Positions 1 to 12,929 are shown, counted from the first letter of the stretch. The stretch is DNA of 64,000 nucleotides from Tremella fuciformis (GCA_032768795.1 CP136492.1:1860001-1924000), one strand, 5' to 3'. Program-made: numbers and translations. Notes: generated by a model not told the origin, from the letters alone.

Positions 1-1973
1 CACGACCTGGTCGATCCTGACCTCCTCGCCCTTGTCGCCTTCGCTGGCGTTGTCCCTCCCCACCTGCTCTTTGATTCTCACCGTGCCCTTCTCCAGCTCC
101 GCAGGCGCCATGATTGCAACAAATGGCACCTGTTCGTCGTCGGCCATTTTCCACTGCTGGGGCGGTTTAGGTTTTTCCTTGAGCATGAACTCAGTCTGTG
201 CGTTAGCGATACCGTCATCTCATCAGACATGAACTCACCTTGATGCCAGCATCGCGCAATTGCTTGGCAAGCCCCATTCGCTCCCTCAGAAGCCCGCCGC
301 CCAGGCAGAGGATGAATACCTCGGTCTCTTTGCCTCGGACCTTCTCTTCCCTGCCTCTGCGCCTCATTTCGAGGATGCTGTATATCCGCTCGACGCCAAC
401 CGAAACGCCCACACATGGAACCTGTTCCCGCTTGTTGCCAGCGGCCTCGGCAAACATGCCCACAAGGCCATCGTAACGGCCACCTCCTGCGATAGATCCG
501 ACTCCGATGGCCGACTCATCTACGCCATCCTCGTTCTTCGCCCCCACTGGGGATTTCTTGGAGCGTTCAGTCGCTGAGCCGGAGGCGCCATTGGAAGAAT
601 TTGATGGGGGAGCAGGGACGGCCGGGATCGGTGCCACAGAGGGTGGGGCAGAGGCATCATGGATAGCTTCATAGATAATGCCGGTGTAGTAGTCCAAGCC
701 ACGAGCGAGAGACATGTCGAATGAGAGCTTCGGAAGAACGCCATATACCGACAGATAGTCGAACAGCAAGCGCATGTCTTTCAGCCCCGCCTTGGCTGAG
801 GGAACAGAGTTGAGGGCTGAATCGGCTTCGAGCTTCTCGAGCAGCTCAAAACCAGGTCCTACAGGTCAGCTTGGCATCACCACACAGTGTAGCAAGTGCT
901 CTGACCCTTGAGACCGACATATTGACCGATGCGATCTGCAACATCTTCCGCCAGACCCTTGTCCACGGTCATCTCCTTCCTCACATCTGTCCATGGCATC
1001 TGCGACTCAGTGAAGGCCCGGTAGTCAGTGACGACTCACCTTGTCAAGCTTGTCAACAGCCGAGGAAATCGATCTCGTCTTCTCCTTTGGTACTCCTGCG
1101 AGCTCCATGATGCCATCCAGGATCTTCCGGTGGTTCACCTTGACGGTGAACTCGCCGATGTCTAAAGCTGTCAAGGCTTCGCATAGGATAGCGAGGATCT
1201 CCGCATCAGGGACCATGGGGTCGTATGTCCCAGCGATATCAAAGTCGCACTGATAGAATTCTCTCATACGGCCCTTCGACATGACCGGCTGATCGCGGCG
1301 ATATACTTTGCCAATGTGATAGCGCTTCATATTGCTGATACCGTTCATAGCGAGATAGCGAGCGAATGGAACCTGTCGTCAACTTAGTTGCTTGGAATGG
1401 GGCGAAGCTTGAAAGACTCACAGTCAAGTCATACCGCAAAGAGCACAGCTCTCCTCCTTGGTCCTGCAGGTCGTATATCAACTTGCTGTCCTCCCCATAC
1501 TTTCCCGCCAAGATTTCCTTCAGCTCGAACACGGGTGTGTCAATTGTGCTGCCGCCGTATTTGACAAAAATCCCTTCAAGCGTTGAGAAGATTTTTTTTC
1601 GCAGCAGGGCCGCCTCCGGTCGGTGGTCGACGGTCCCCTTCGGCGTCTTCAGGACGAACCCGCCAGCCGACCCAGCTGCAGCCCCGGCACTGGGATCACC
1701 AACGGCAAAGGCGGCCTTTTTCTCCGCCTCAGCCTGTGATTTGAGCCCCCGCATCTGCTCGACCTCTGCCGAGGCGTCTTGCTTGTCCATCTTCAGCTGC
1801 TTGATTCGGGCCTGCAGGGCGGCAATCTGATCTTGTATAGATGCCATGGCGGCGAAGTTGCGATGATTCGGCCACGATGTGGGAGGAGTAGCAGCGCGGA
1901 CAAAGGCAGACGTGCCAGGAAGGTATCGAGTAATAGGTATCTGCCGCTTGACTGAGACGGCAAGTCTTGGCAT
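1..1973 (-). CDS. HTS1: Histidyl-tRNA synthetase, cytosolic and mitochondrial (3' end cut by window edge)
   Basis: Class II aminoacyl-tRNA synthetase that charges tRNA-His. The N-terminal coiled WHEP-like segment ([20 protein letters not shown]) is followed by the catalytic core: [29 protein letters not shown] (motif 2 region), [20 protein letters not shown] sequence and the histidine-specific [15 protein letters not shown]. The anticodon-binding domain runs to the left edge, and the last codons are missing. Introns include one directly after RYDLT (donor gtgagt, near 1422) and one after DAGIK (near 240). A Ser/Pro/Ala-rich insert of about 50 residues lies before the GGGRYDG motif. Two in-frame starts are visible. 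ATG at 1973 in a poor context adds about 42 Arg-rich residues resembling a mitochondrial presequence. ATG at 1847 sits in an excellent context (gccgccATGG). This matches the known yeast arrangement in which one gene supplies both compartments; dual use here is inferred. Confidence 0.93.
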
Positions 1974-2141
1974 GCAGGTGCTCGGAGCAGTAGGGGAACA
2001 AAGCAGTGAAAGCGAACGAACGAGTGCAAAGCTCAAAGCTCAACTCGAAACAAAGAGTCGAAATGTTCCTGTACGAGCGGAGATCACCGCCGATGACATC
2101 GAGGGTGCATATGGTCAGGATCAAGATATGAAGCTTTTCTT

Positions 2142-5100
2142 TCATCCTTCCATAGCTTTCACCAGCTGTGCAAAGTAGCTTGAGGGGTCTCTCTTGAGAT
2201 TCTCAGGCGTATCAAACTCCAGAACTTTGCCCGCTCCGAGTACCAGTATCTTGTCGTAATCCATGACTGTCGATAAGCGGTGGGCAACGGTCAGGACCGT
2301 ACACGACTCTGGCAGATCGCGGATGGACTTTTGGATGAGTGCGTCGGTCTCAAAGTCGACTGATGCTGTGGCTTCGTCGAGAATCAGGATCTTGCTTGAT
2401 CGAACCAGTGCCCGGGCGAGAGCGACCAGTTGACGCTGACCTTGACTCAGATTCCCGCCGCCGGCAGAGATTTGATAGTCCAGTGTGAGGCGTTGTGGAG
2501 TGGCGGTACCGCTTTCTGCATGCCGAACTTGACCAAGGCCTGAGGCCTGTAGAGCATCATTCAACGTGGCGTCGTCACTGTCTCCGAATGGGTCCTGTTG
2601 GTCAACTCATTTCCCCGTTGGCACCGGGGACAGGCTGACAAGATTGAAACGCAAGCTCCCAGAGAGCAAGATCTGCGATGTCAGGCCGTTGCCGATATCG
2701 AGTCAAAGGTACTTACGGGATCCTGAGGAATAATTGTGATCTGGGATCGAAGCGCTTTCAAGTTGATGTCTTTCGCTTTTTTCCCGTCGATGATCACATC
2801 TCCTGTCGTTGGAAGCATGCGAAGCAAAGCTAGTGCCTGAGGGACTCAGCATGATCCCGAGCTTTGACAGATACTGACTAAAGTGGACTTGCCACTACCC
2901 GTCCTCCCAACGATTCCGACCTTTTCGCCGCTCGCGATTTTGACCTCGAGATTATCCAGCACAATCGGACCATCAATCGAGTACTGGGCCGAAAGCTTAT
3001 CAAGGATGATCTCGCCTGATGTGGGCCAGGAAGCAGGGGGCTGCTTTGAATCGACATTGGCAGGCTCCTGATCGATGACGAGGTAGTCCTCGATGCGTTC
3101 CACCGAATTGCCCTGAACCTCCATCTCATTGACCATGCGCACCCACCAAAGGATCATGGCCGAGAACGAGATCGCCTGAGACAGCGCAAAACCCGATGTC
3201 GAGGCATCCTTGCGAGATCCATATACGAGGAAAGCGGCCAGCCCAGCGGCGAATAGACCGCCGAGGAGATCGATGCGGACAGTCACCCAGCGATTGAGAT
3301 TGTAGAATGCTCGAGCCGTACGCGTGTACTTGTCTGTTCGTTTTCTCGCCTCTGCGCGCAGTTTCCTAACCGGTCAGTATATGCAACGGGAGAGGAGAAC
3401 ACCACCGACTCCTGAGCGCCATAAGCCCGAATTGAGACTATCCCATTTACCGCAGCAGAAAAGTGAGAGAAAAGTGGGCTCTTTGCGTTCGACATCTCCC
3501 TTTTGACGCTCAACTGGCCATGTATGTATAGTTCGCCAAGGATTCCCCCAATGACACCAATGATCACGACCGGAATGGAGGACAGTGGGACGAGAGACAC
3601 GACAGCGACAAGCTTGATGAGCAAGCTGATAGTAATGATGGCCACATCGGCGAAGCCGTCCGTGAAGCTGCCGTCGACAGCTTTCATGTCTTTGGTGAAC
3701 CGGCTGATGATGCGTCCAACAGGAGTGGCGTCCAGGAAGCGCATGTAAGCTGACACATCAGCGGGCGACTCGAGACGGGAGGACGAGTGCAACTCACCTC
3801 CAAAGATGTGCTCGACGAGCTTGCGATGGATTTCGCGTGAGCCGTTGTTTGCGCCGTAATAGAACACAATCGAAGCGGAAGCGACCCCAGCCAGACCGAT
3901 AAGAACCCAGACGAAGTAAAGACCCAGCCAGAACGTGATCGACACATCTTTGAGGTCGTGTACGGTCTCGTATGCTCGAGCCCAACGTCCTAGCCAGTAG
4001 GTTTGGAACGCGGACATAGCCTCGCCACTGAAGAGGAGCATAAAGTACAGGATCCAGAAAACCGGTCCACCAAAAGTGCTATTGTTCAGCTTGGCCGAGA
4101 GTATAGATATTGTAAATGGACAGACCTGAAGAAAGAGAACAAAGCTTTCCGTGAAATTCTACCCTCATTCTTCTCTTCGGCTTGGACAAGCTTAGACCCA
4201 GGTTTCTTGACCTCAGGTTTGCTCTCAGCTGGTGTTGGTGGTTCGGTCCTCCCGCTTTCCTTCTTCTCCTCGGCAACGGCCGGGACCTCTTCCTCATCGT
4301 CTTCGAGCGGCTCTGCGCCGATCAGTCCTGCAGAGTGGATGGAGCCGTCCGGGTGGAATCTGACCAGAAAGTCAGCCATGGGAGCGGCAAGGGCCACATG
4401 ATGTGTCTGTGATATTAGAAGCGGTCTCCAGGACCCCTAGGCCTGCTCACAATTAACAAGACAGTTCGATCCTCCATCAATTCCCCTCGAAAAAGATGAT
4501 CGATGATCCATCTCGAGGTGAGAGTATCCAACGCGGAGAAAATGTCTTCGCATGAGCACTTGTCATATTTTTTATGGATCGATAGGAAGCTGACCGTCAA
4601 GAAGTACGACCTTGGATGGTGAATACACCGCTCGAGCTAACGTAACCCGAGCTTTCTGACCGCCCGAGAGAGTTATGCCTTTTTCGCCAATTTCAGTTTC
4701 GTCGCCATCGTCGAACATCTTGAGGTCCGCTTCGAGCGCGCAGTCCCGAAGGACACGGCGATATCGGAATTCGTCATACGGCTCCCCGAAGAGTATGTTG
4801 TCTTTGATGGTTTCGTTCATACACCAGCTTTCTTGGGCGGCATAGCTTACTCCTCCCGAACGTGGCAAGTGGAAGAAGCCGCCGTCACCGGGGATGAAGT
4901 GAAGTTCTCCAGTCAAAGCTTTCATCAAAGACGACTTTCCACTGCCGGTCGGACCGGTCACGAGATTTATTCGATCCTTGACGAAGGTCAGATCGGGTAT
5001 GCGAAGGGAGAAGCCAGGTGTGTTCTCGCCACTAGACGAGCCCCATGCGAAAGTAGCGTTGTGGATCCGTATCAGATCCTGTTCCTCCGCTTCGAGTTGC

Positions 5101-8026
5101 CCTTGAGATTTGACAACCATCTTCTCCCCTTGCTCATACTCATCGATCATCTCACTCTGCCGAGTCAGCATTTTGGGACGACGGCGCGGCGAGAATGGCT
5201 CACTTCATTCAAGAACTTATCGATCCGCTTGAGAGAGACATAGGCGGTCACCACTTCGTTCATCTATTTGGTGAGACACCTAGAAGCCCCATAGCTTCGT
5301 GACTAACCAAGTAGAAGCACTGGAGTGAGTCATGGCCTCTTCGCCTCAATGCAAGACTTACCATGCCCATTTGCGAATTGAATAGTTCGAAAACAGTCAT
5401 GCTTGTAAACACTACATAGTCAGTCTTGTTGTAAGTCATGTTATTTACCCTTTGACGCAGTGAGCTGCTGCCCCTGCACGATGGTATAGAAGGCAAATGT
5501 AATAGTCATGGTGATGACAGGCAGAATGATATTGAGGAGAAGGGTGCACCTGATATGTCAACCTCGACGCCAGGCCAAGACCTGACTCACAAAGTCACCA
5601 AACGGCGATGCCAGATGAGCTTGAGCTCTGCCTCCCGTTTAACGGAAATGCGATCTTTCATCTTGTCTTCCCATGCGAACATCTTGAGCATACGCAGCTG
5701 AAAGTCAACCCGAGCGCACACGATCACAGGTCGCCTCACTGAGTTGACCGCCTCTGTGATGGAATCAACCCGTGCATCAGTCTGGTTGATCAGCGAAGAG
5801 CGGTCCCGCGCGGATTATACGGACTGCGAGCATTCGTCGCTGTTGGACGTCCGCATTGATCTTAGTGAGAAGACCAGGCAAAGGCAATGTGGCCATGAGG
5901 GTGATAATACCGATGAGGGAGCCTGGACTTCAGCTGAGATTAGAGGGGAGAGAGGGTTGCACTCACTCCAGCTCAGGATACGGTACAGAAGAAACACACA
6001 AAGTATGAATTGGATTGGGGCGTTGAATAGAATGAGTGGGAAATCGCGACCTACAGAATCAATCTTCTGTGTCAAGTGACGAGGCCTACGTACCGTTGAC
6101 AATGGAATCAACATCCGCCGCCATGAGTACATTGATCTTCCCCGCGATGCCTTGTCCGTGACCCTGCTCAGCGTCTTTCTCCGTCCGAGATTCCTTGTTG
6201 CTGCCCTTGTCGGACTCCTTGCCCTTGCTGGTATCGTCCGATTGGTCGACTACAGTGCCCTCTGTCGAATTCCCTTGACCGTCAACGAGATCGATGAGGA
6301 CTTCCTCAGCTGGAGCAGGAGGGTGAAGCCCGATCTGGTCTATATTGATGATTGGCAAGCCGGCAACAGGGGGTGACTCATTCGTCTCTGACTCATCGAT
6401 GCTATCCTTCATCCTCAAACGCAGAGCGTGGTCGAAGAGAAGCTGGGTGAGGAGAGATTCGGCTCGAACAAGGTTGCGAGTGTTCAGGTAGATGTAGAAT
6501 TGAATGGCCAGTGACGTCGCGAGTGGTCCAAGAACCAGCAGTGCTACCCAGACGATCGGTCGGACCTGTGCGCCTTGTCCGTCGGTCTCTAGATAGCTAC
6601 ACATCAGCGCAAACGTCCCCTCTCGATGCAACGCACCTGAGCAGTTGATTGATGGCCACTGAACCTGACATCTGAAAGGCTCCTGAGAGCAAGCTCATGA
6701 GAGCTGACGGTCAGAAAACTCCTTGTTGGATGCACAGCACTTGCAGATCAGGAACGCCTCAAACTTGAAAGTAGCCAGTAAGCCCACAAATAGAGACCTC
6801 GGTCGAAGTCCAGCCTTCTTGCGCAGATACGGGTCAAGCTGATATATGTGCTTGCGATAAAGTAAGGCCGCTCCGTCCGAATCGGCCAGCGGATGGAGCT
6901 CCTCGTAGTCCAGCGATGGACTTCTCCACGCTTTCCATACGAGATCAGTCATGTACTCGTAGAACACGAAGAATAGCCATGGCGAGGTCTGCTCGGGCGC
7001 TATTTGATCAGGCGGGCTCGGGTTGTCGGGATCGGCAGGCACGTAGGTACGAGGTCGGACGAGGGGGATGATGACAGCTGCGGCGGTCAAGATTGCCACC
7101 CGCGACCAGGTAATAGCATTCTGCAGATCCGTGGGCCGCAAGTGATACGTGAGAAGCGGCCAAAGATCCCGATAAGCATACAGCCCCCATCCGAGCAATA
7201 GGAGTGTGTCGAGGTGCGCGATGACTTGTCTGCGTAGTGGAGTAGCCGGCCGTAGCGCAAGTAGCAGGCAAGAAGCCATCAGAGTGTAGGCCTGCGTGGT
7301 CAGCGTTCGCGCAGGTCATCCAGCTTCGCTCACGTAGAATATGCAAGCTGCAAACTCGCCCAATTCTCGATTTGAGTACTCCCCAAGGATCAAACGGTCA
7401 TGAGTCTTGTGTTTCTTGCCTCCATGCTTCTTTTTCTTCTTGAGTATCTCGAACAAGCCCGAATTATCGCCAAAATCATCACCGTCATAACTCAGACTCG
7501 AAGACTCGGCCGGAACTTCTGCTTGAACTGCCGCATATATGCTCAAGCCAAGTAGAGTTGCGAGACACAGCGTCCGCAGCACTTCGAGCGCAAATAGCAC
7601 AGTACCGTACTCTCGAAGAGAGCGAATGTGAGCTTTCAAGTCGGCCATCAGGCCATGGGACTCGGCGTAAAGTGGAGTGGGCGGCGGAGGGACATCTTCT
7701 ATGTCCTCGTCGTCATCAGGTAGGGACTGGTAGGGGGCGAAACTGTCTCGCAGAGGTTCAATGACACGTCGATTGAGGAAGCGGAGCAGCCGAGGCAGGA
7801 CCAGTGTGGCGAAGAGGATGAGGATGGATGCGGCCACAAGCGCGGGCAAGACAAGCAGGTTGGTGGTCTTGAAGAGGACCTTTGGCGGGCTAATAGGGTC
7901 AGCAACGTCAAGAGCTTGTTCTCGGCAAGATCCCGAAGGGCGTAGGACGTACTGCTTCTTGACTGCCTTCTCCAACACCTCCATCGATGAGTCAAAGGCA
8001 ACTTGAGCCAACACACCTTCGGTCAT
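2142..8026 (-). CDS. ABCC (MRP/Ybt1-type) full-length ABC transporter
   Basis: Multi-exon gene for an ATP-driven exporter, probably of conjugates or drugs across the vacuolar or plasma membrane. From the N-terminus: about five hydrophobic segments (TMD0-like, 6700-8026), a first membrane domain, NBD1 with Walker A GPTGSGKSSLM and signature LSGGQKARVTLARAV, an acidic Lys/Glu/Pro-rich linker (about 4100-4400), a second membrane domain with FTKDMKAVDGSF, then NBD2 with Walker A VGRTGSGKSTLV, signature LSQGQRQLVALARAL and Walker B ILILDEATASVD. The MRP-like asymmetry of the two signatures supports the ABCC class; the substrate cannot be read from sequence. Start at 8026 is the first ATG before hydrophobic sequence. 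A 63-nt stretch in exon 1 (gtacgt donor, ctgac branch, ttag acceptor, about 7889-7951) is a likely intron although it keeps frame. The stop is 168 bp from the HTS1 start, same strand. Confidence 0.92.
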
Positions 8027-8594
8027 CCTGCGGCAGGTTCCCGGCGGACGTCTTCTCTCGTAGAAATGCCAAGCAAGTCTTTCGACTCTCTCGAGCGTTT
8101 GTTATACCTTTGGAGTATACAAGAGCAGGCGCACCGACAAGTCGCCCATTGGTCATGAAAATAAGGAATTCCACTATCAGCAAAGAGTCGCTCGTCACCA
8201 TGTGATGCCAGATCTCGGATCCGAGTGCCCCTTTCAGGCACGCACCCGTCGAGTAGGATTCGGTCAGTTAAGCATATGCTTCTTTTCATCGTTCAATCTG
8301 GTCGCGTGACAAGAGATACGCTCGAGGACTGACGACTGCTGTGAGAGTATCGAGACTGGCTCGATGCATGAGATGTTGGGAGTACCCCCGTGCACGGCAC
8401 GCGAGCAGGTCTATGGGCTATGAGAGATGTATGTATCTCTATGGCTTCGTTTTCGTTTCCGATGATGTCTATAATGCGCCACAATGCCCAAGATGTTCGG
8501 GAATGCTTGTCCTCCGCGCAGCGAGGGATGGTAGGGTATCGGACATTAGATTTAGGTGATACAGGAGGTCGAATGGAGTCAGAGCTCCAGAGAT
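8027..8594. other. Intergenic region between ABC transporter start and secreted-protein stop
   Basis: About 570 bp holding the promoter and 5' leader of the ABC transporter and the 3' end of the secreted-protein gene. Short open frames exist on both strands but none has a domain, splice pattern or composition that supports a gene. I see nothing else here. Confidence 0.6.
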
Positions 8595-9356
8595 TTAGGC
8601 AAAGCTCCACTCGATGGGGACCATGCCGTCGCCGAGCGAGGCGATGGCCTCAAAGGCGCCAACGGAGAGGTCGAGCGAGTTGTCGTTGGAGCAGGTAGGG
8701 CAAACGTCGGCGACCATGGCGGTGACGGTCTCACCGTTGTTGGTGTTCTTGATGTTCACCCACTTGCCGCAGTACGAGCTGGCCGAGCCGGTGTCGGAGC
8801 CCCAGTAGCCGTTCTGGTCAATGGCGACGATCTTGTCCGAGTCCGAGTGGACGGTGCCGCAAGCGCCAGCGTTTCCCCCTTGGTAGAAGTATGTCGCGTA
8901 GCCGCCGGTCTTGACATCGCCGGAGACGGAAGAAGACGAGGAAGAGGCAGAGCTAGTCTCGGCGGCAGCGCTGGAGGTCTTGGAGGCCTTGGTGGTGGTC
9001 GAGGTAGAGGTGGCCTGCGCGTACTCGGTCTCGGCCTCGAGGTCCGCAGTGGCGGTGGTAGTGGCGGCGGCGGCGGTGCTCTCGTAGGCAACGGCGGACG
9101 ACGACTCGGTGGCGTCGGGTGTGCAGTACGAGGGCCGGGCCGAAAGGGTCTCGTTGGCGAGGAGAGGGTGGCAGCAGTCGTCGAAGAAGGTAGTGTTGTG
9201 CTGCGCCTGGCAGTCGAGGGCGAGGTACCGGGTGTGGTAAGTAGCGTAGGGCTCGAGGTAGCCCTCGGCGTAGGTAGAGGGCTTGTCGGTTCGGGCAACC
9301 GGGGCGGCCGAGACAAGGGAGCCAGCGAGGGCAAGGACAGCGACAGAGGCGAACAT
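8595..9356 (-). CDS. Secreted RlpA-like double-psi beta-barrel (barwin/expansin-like) protein
   Basis: Single-exon gene of 253 codons. A cleavable signal peptide (MFASVAVLALAGSLVSAAP) is followed by a short Cys-containing region (CCHPLLANETLSARPSYC), a long Ser/Thr/Ala-rich spacer likely to be O-glycosylated, and a C-terminal domain of about 100 residues with the DPBB pattern GGYATYFYQGG, GACG, YCGKWV, VADVCPTCSNDNSLDLS and a final IEWSF. This matches fungal rare-lipoprotein-A-like proteins, which act at the wall or outside the cell; no enzymatic activity is assured. The frame is open further upstream to 9569, but the ATG at 9356 is the one that places a signal peptide at the N-terminus. Codon use is strongly GC-biased, suggesting high expression. 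It is divergent from IGO1 across a long intergenic region. Confidence 0.87.
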   Translation of the reverse strand: MFASVAVLALAGSLVSAAPVARTDKPSTYAEGYLEPYATYHTRYLALDCQAQHNTTFFDDCCHPLLANETLSARPSYCTPDATESSSAVAYESTAAAATTTATADLEAETEYAQATSTSTTTKASKTSSAAAETSSASSSSSSVSGDVKTGGYATYFYQGGNAGACGTVHSDSDKIVAIDQNGYWGSDTGSASSYCGKWVNIKNTNNGETVTAMVADVCPTCSNDNSLDLSVGAFEAIASLGDGMVPIEWSFA

Positions 9357-11678
9357 TTTGTCAAGTGTGGTGTCGTGAAAGACTGTCGTAAAGTGAGCGA
9401 CTTTGGTGGGTATAGGGATGAGTCGGGGGATGGGATATCTCACCTGTCGAGGAGAAGCCTTATATCCCTCTGAGGATGATTGACTGCGAGAAGATAGATT
9501 TTCGAGGGTGCAAGCTGTCCGGCAGCCTACGATGACGGTATCCGAAATACGGGGAGGGGACTTGTTCAATCGGCTCTAAGGAGGGCCAGACCTGGTCGGC
9601 AGAGAGAGGTGAGCAATGCGGGGATCGCGTCGAGCGTGAGGTCCAAATGAATGTGGGGTTGACCGGGGGCGTGGTCTTTCGGGCGGACGGGATTGTAGGT
9701 GGATTCGAGGGGCTCGTCAACGATTGCAAAGGATTGAGGGGGGTTAGAAATTGTTTTGAGGGGGGTCAGAAGACGGCCGATTAAATAGAGGGCCATCCAT
9801 GCACATGGACGATTGAGGGTCAAGCGAAGCCGAGCGAGAATCCGGTCAAAGTTGTGAGCCTGGCAGATCAGAGTCTGGGGTCTGTACCAGTGTCCATGAC
9901 AATAGAAAGAGGGGGACGCCGCCCCGTGGTCTGAGACTGGACGAGGCGCGAGAGAGGTCCAAGGCCCCGGCAGGACCTGAAGATGAAACCACTCGTTAAT
10001 TGGAAAAACGCAGGAGCAGTAGAGACGGAATAACTACCCAAAGCCGAAAAAAGAGGGGCACGCGTCAACCTTTCCGGACGCGGTGAATATTACTTTTTTG
10101 GGGTAGTTGCAAACCATCCACCTGTCCCTGAGCCGAGATGATCATTCATGCATCTCTCTCTCTCTCTCTCTCTTCTCCTCTCTCGCCATTGTCACCCTGG
10201 TCTCACCTCTTATGTACAGTCCGTCGTCTGGGCTCTCATGGTCTGGACCGCCGCCATGTGATGATCTGCCATAGTAGTACCAACATGGCGGTAGCACGAG
10301 CTAGCTGCTGGTTCATTGACTGCATTTGGCTGCTTCCGGAGAGGCAAGTCCAGAGTGACGTGACTGGATCCGAGCCTAAGCCCTGCATACTCGCGGCTTG
10401 GTATTCTGGCTCAACACTAGTCCTGATTGATCGGCCAGGCATCTGCTCGGCCTGGCCATCGTGTCTGTCCTGGGCAAAGGGATTCCAGTCTGAATTGAGG
10501 GTTGCTATGGTTGTCCGCCGATGCCCCTCGAAAGGCGATCGGGCAAGCCATCGACGCCTCGACGGGGCTGCGAGTAAACGCCCTCCACGTGACTCGAATC
10601 CTCACTCCCGTCCAGCGCCAAAGACATCGGCCGGTCTTAGCAGGCGCACTGCCACGTGTGAAAATCCAAAAGGTCGTAAGGCGTGAAGCACAGACTCTTC
10701 GCGCTCTCAACTCGGCAATCATCAGTCTTGAGTCCACCATCTTGGTTCGACGGTACCATTGTAGGTACAGTGACAGGAGGAAATGTTCTGTCCAAGCCCC
10801 TCGCTCGACGGGTCGCAGATGTCCAGTCTAATACCCGTATACACGGGCTGCAGTCACGTGAGCATGGATTCTAGGCACGAGTCATTAACGTCATTTGAAT
10901 CGTTGCTGATGTACCCAAAGGTAATCCATTTGAAATGACATGATAATGGTTCCAAATGCCTCCACCTGGGACTATTACCAACTCGGCTAATCACTTGGTC
11001 GGTCAGTGGCCACCGCTCTCCCCTCCCTGTGTTCGCCCCTTCGCCCTCCCGACACCACATCACAGACTAGTGCCAACCCAACCGCGCAATCACCTTCACT
11101 CATTCCACACCTCCTGCGTCTCTCGCACGTCTCTCTCCACCACCAAAGCCAGGTTAGAGACTCCTTCTCGTCAGACGACACTCGCTTGATCGACTTTCGA
11201 CTTGGGGTCCTTCCTTCCGTCCGTCCCACGTCAAAGGTCACTGTCGCCCGCTTGTCTCTGCAGCGGAGCTCATCTAATACCTGGATCGTCGTCTCGTGTC
11301 CGAGCAAGGTGGTACATACAGGCGACTCGAAACGGGAACAGCCTTGCCCGCCCCTTCGTCCACCAACTCCTTCCAGCACATTGGGCACGTGGGAACAAAA
11401 CCGCGAGGGGTCGGACCAGCATGAATCCTCACAAAATGGTGGGTTTACCTCTCCGACTCGACCGTTTCACAGTGTTCGTCCATCTTCCACGGCCGAGAGT
11501 CGTATTATCTCAGCTGCCTGTTGACTCGAATTCACATACATTTGTGGAGCGCCTCCTTTCTTGTCGTTCTCTGCGTGTTTGCCGCGCCATTGGTCAAGCG
11601 ATGTTACCTTCGTGACGCCTCCCTTTCCCCTCAAATCGCTCAGTAGAGCCATCAAACGTTCTTGCGCGGACCGCTGAC
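9357..11678. other. Long intergenic region with promoters of two divergent genes
   Basis: 2.3 kb between the divergent secreted-protein and IGO1 genes. It contains a CT dinucleotide tract (about 10150-10195) and pyrimidine-rich sequence close to the IGO1 start. Open frames such as 10138-10686 have low-complexity or unnatural translations and no recognisable domain. I see no supported gene, RNA or repeat family. Confidence 0.55.
10150..10195. repeat. CT-rich microsatellite
   Basis: A run of CT dinucleotides (about eleven units) followed by further pyrimidine-only sequence, in the intergenic region upstream of IGO1. Such tracts are common near fungal promoters; no specific function can be assigned. 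Confidence 0.8.
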
Positions 11679-12399
11679 ATGCCGCAGAACAAGATTGACG
11701 TGTCGGCAATGAGCCCGGAAGAGCAAAAGGCATTCAAGATGTATGGCAAGGTACCGGCCAAAAACCTCCTGACCAAGATGCAAAAGGTGAGGCTTTCCTC
11801 CTGCCATGTGTTCGGACTTCCGCTCATAGGCTAGGAGCGCAAATACTTTGACTCTGGGGACTACATGATGTCAAAAGCCGGCGTGCCCACTGCTCAGGCC
11901 CCTGGCACCGCCATCCCCACACCCGAAGGGTGAGTACTCATGTCTTGTGGACGACCGCATGCCCACAATCTGCAGAGTCCCTCACGCATCTCCTCCGAAT
12001 GGCGCTACATCACCTGGTCTGTCCTCATCCCCTACTGGCAGTCAGCCTCAGCCTTCGCCTTTTGGAGAATTTGGGGCCCCTAAAGCTCCTGCTGCGGCTC
12101 CCGAGAAGCCTCAACACGGGCCCGGGGTCGGAGTTGGCATATCACCGTCCGCTCAGAGTGAAGCAATGGAAGTACCCATCGCGCACGCCCGTCGACCCAG
12201 CGAAAGGTATCAGGGTGCTCTCCGCGAATTCCAACAATAGCTAATAAGAAACAGCCATGCCAGGGTTTCCCCTCCCGGCACCATGCGCGAGAATAGCAAT
12301 TCGTCCTCCTTCCCGATCCACCACACTGGACCTCTTGGAGCCTCGCCTGTGAAGACAAGTGCGCTCGCACGACGACTGGACGAAGAATTTGAGAAGTAA
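11679..12399 (+). CDS. IGO1: Endosulfine/ARPP-19 family phosphatase inhibitor (Igo1)
   Basis: Four exons, 11679-11786, 11835-11929, 11976-12206 and 12255-12399, give 192 residues. The three introns are 46-48 nt; the last carries a ctaat branch site just before its acceptor. The conserved core begins MSPEEQKAFKMYGKVPAKN and continues after intron 1 with ERKYFDSGDYMMSKAG. The FDSGDY motif holds the serine that Greatwall/Rim15 kinases phosphorylate, turning endosulfines into inhibitors of PP2A-B55 at mitotic entry and in quiescence. The rest is Pro/Gly/Ser-rich and likely disordered, ending ARRLDEEFEK. The protein is somewhat longer than animal endosulfines (about 110-120 residues), as in other fungi. 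Start chosen because it directly precedes the conserved core. Function is from the family; the motif is seen directly. Confidence 0.93.
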
Positions 12400-12929
12400 T
12401 CACACCAAGTCAAAGGCGTGTCGGGCCGAGAGAATTCAGGACTTGCAAGTCGATCGCGACGTACGCACGATCACACCCCTGCCACGAAGGGTTCAACGAC
12501 GCCGACGAACTGTACGAGAGAAGTCGAACACCTTTTCTATAAGGAATTCATGTCAATGAGATGTATCTGTAGCCGACACGGAGCTATCAGACTCGGGTTC
12601 CCTTGCCGCTATCGGTCATCTCATGCTCACTTGCAGAGGAGCTCTCCAAACGGCGCCGATGCAGTACTTGCAAGCTCGATAGACGGAAGGCATCCGTAGC
12701 TAACCAGGCGCATGAGCTGCCACAAGTCTGGCAGCCCGTATGCCTCCAAGCATACCCCTTAAGTTGCTGCAACGCGCCAATTCACCCGGAAGTGATGGAC
12801 GCGTCTGCAACCGGCAGCTCACTCCGAGGCTCACAATCAGCACCCGCTGATAAACAGGCACCGAAGACAGCGTTCTTAGCGAGCCAGACGGCGATTCACG
12901 TATTCGACCGAGGAAGAGAATGACATGGA
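12400..12929. other. Downstream region of IGO1, no gene seen
   Basis: Contains the IGO1 3' untranslated region and then sequence with frequent stops in all frames. No domain or convincing exon was found. It may hold further decayed retrotransposon sequence, but I could not align it to the intact copy. Confidence 0.5.

Noticed and set aside
9357..9569. N-terminal extension of the secreted DPBB protein
   Set aside because: It would bury the signal peptide; the extra residues are low quality and upstream of the likely transcription start.
10560..10640. Possible tRNA-like B box (ctcgaatcct)
   Set aside because: No matching A box, acceptor stem or anticodon arm could be drawn on either strand.
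10138..10686. 182-codon forward frame
   Set aside because: It begins in a CT microsatellite and gives an unnatural translation; overlapping frames on both strands are equally long.
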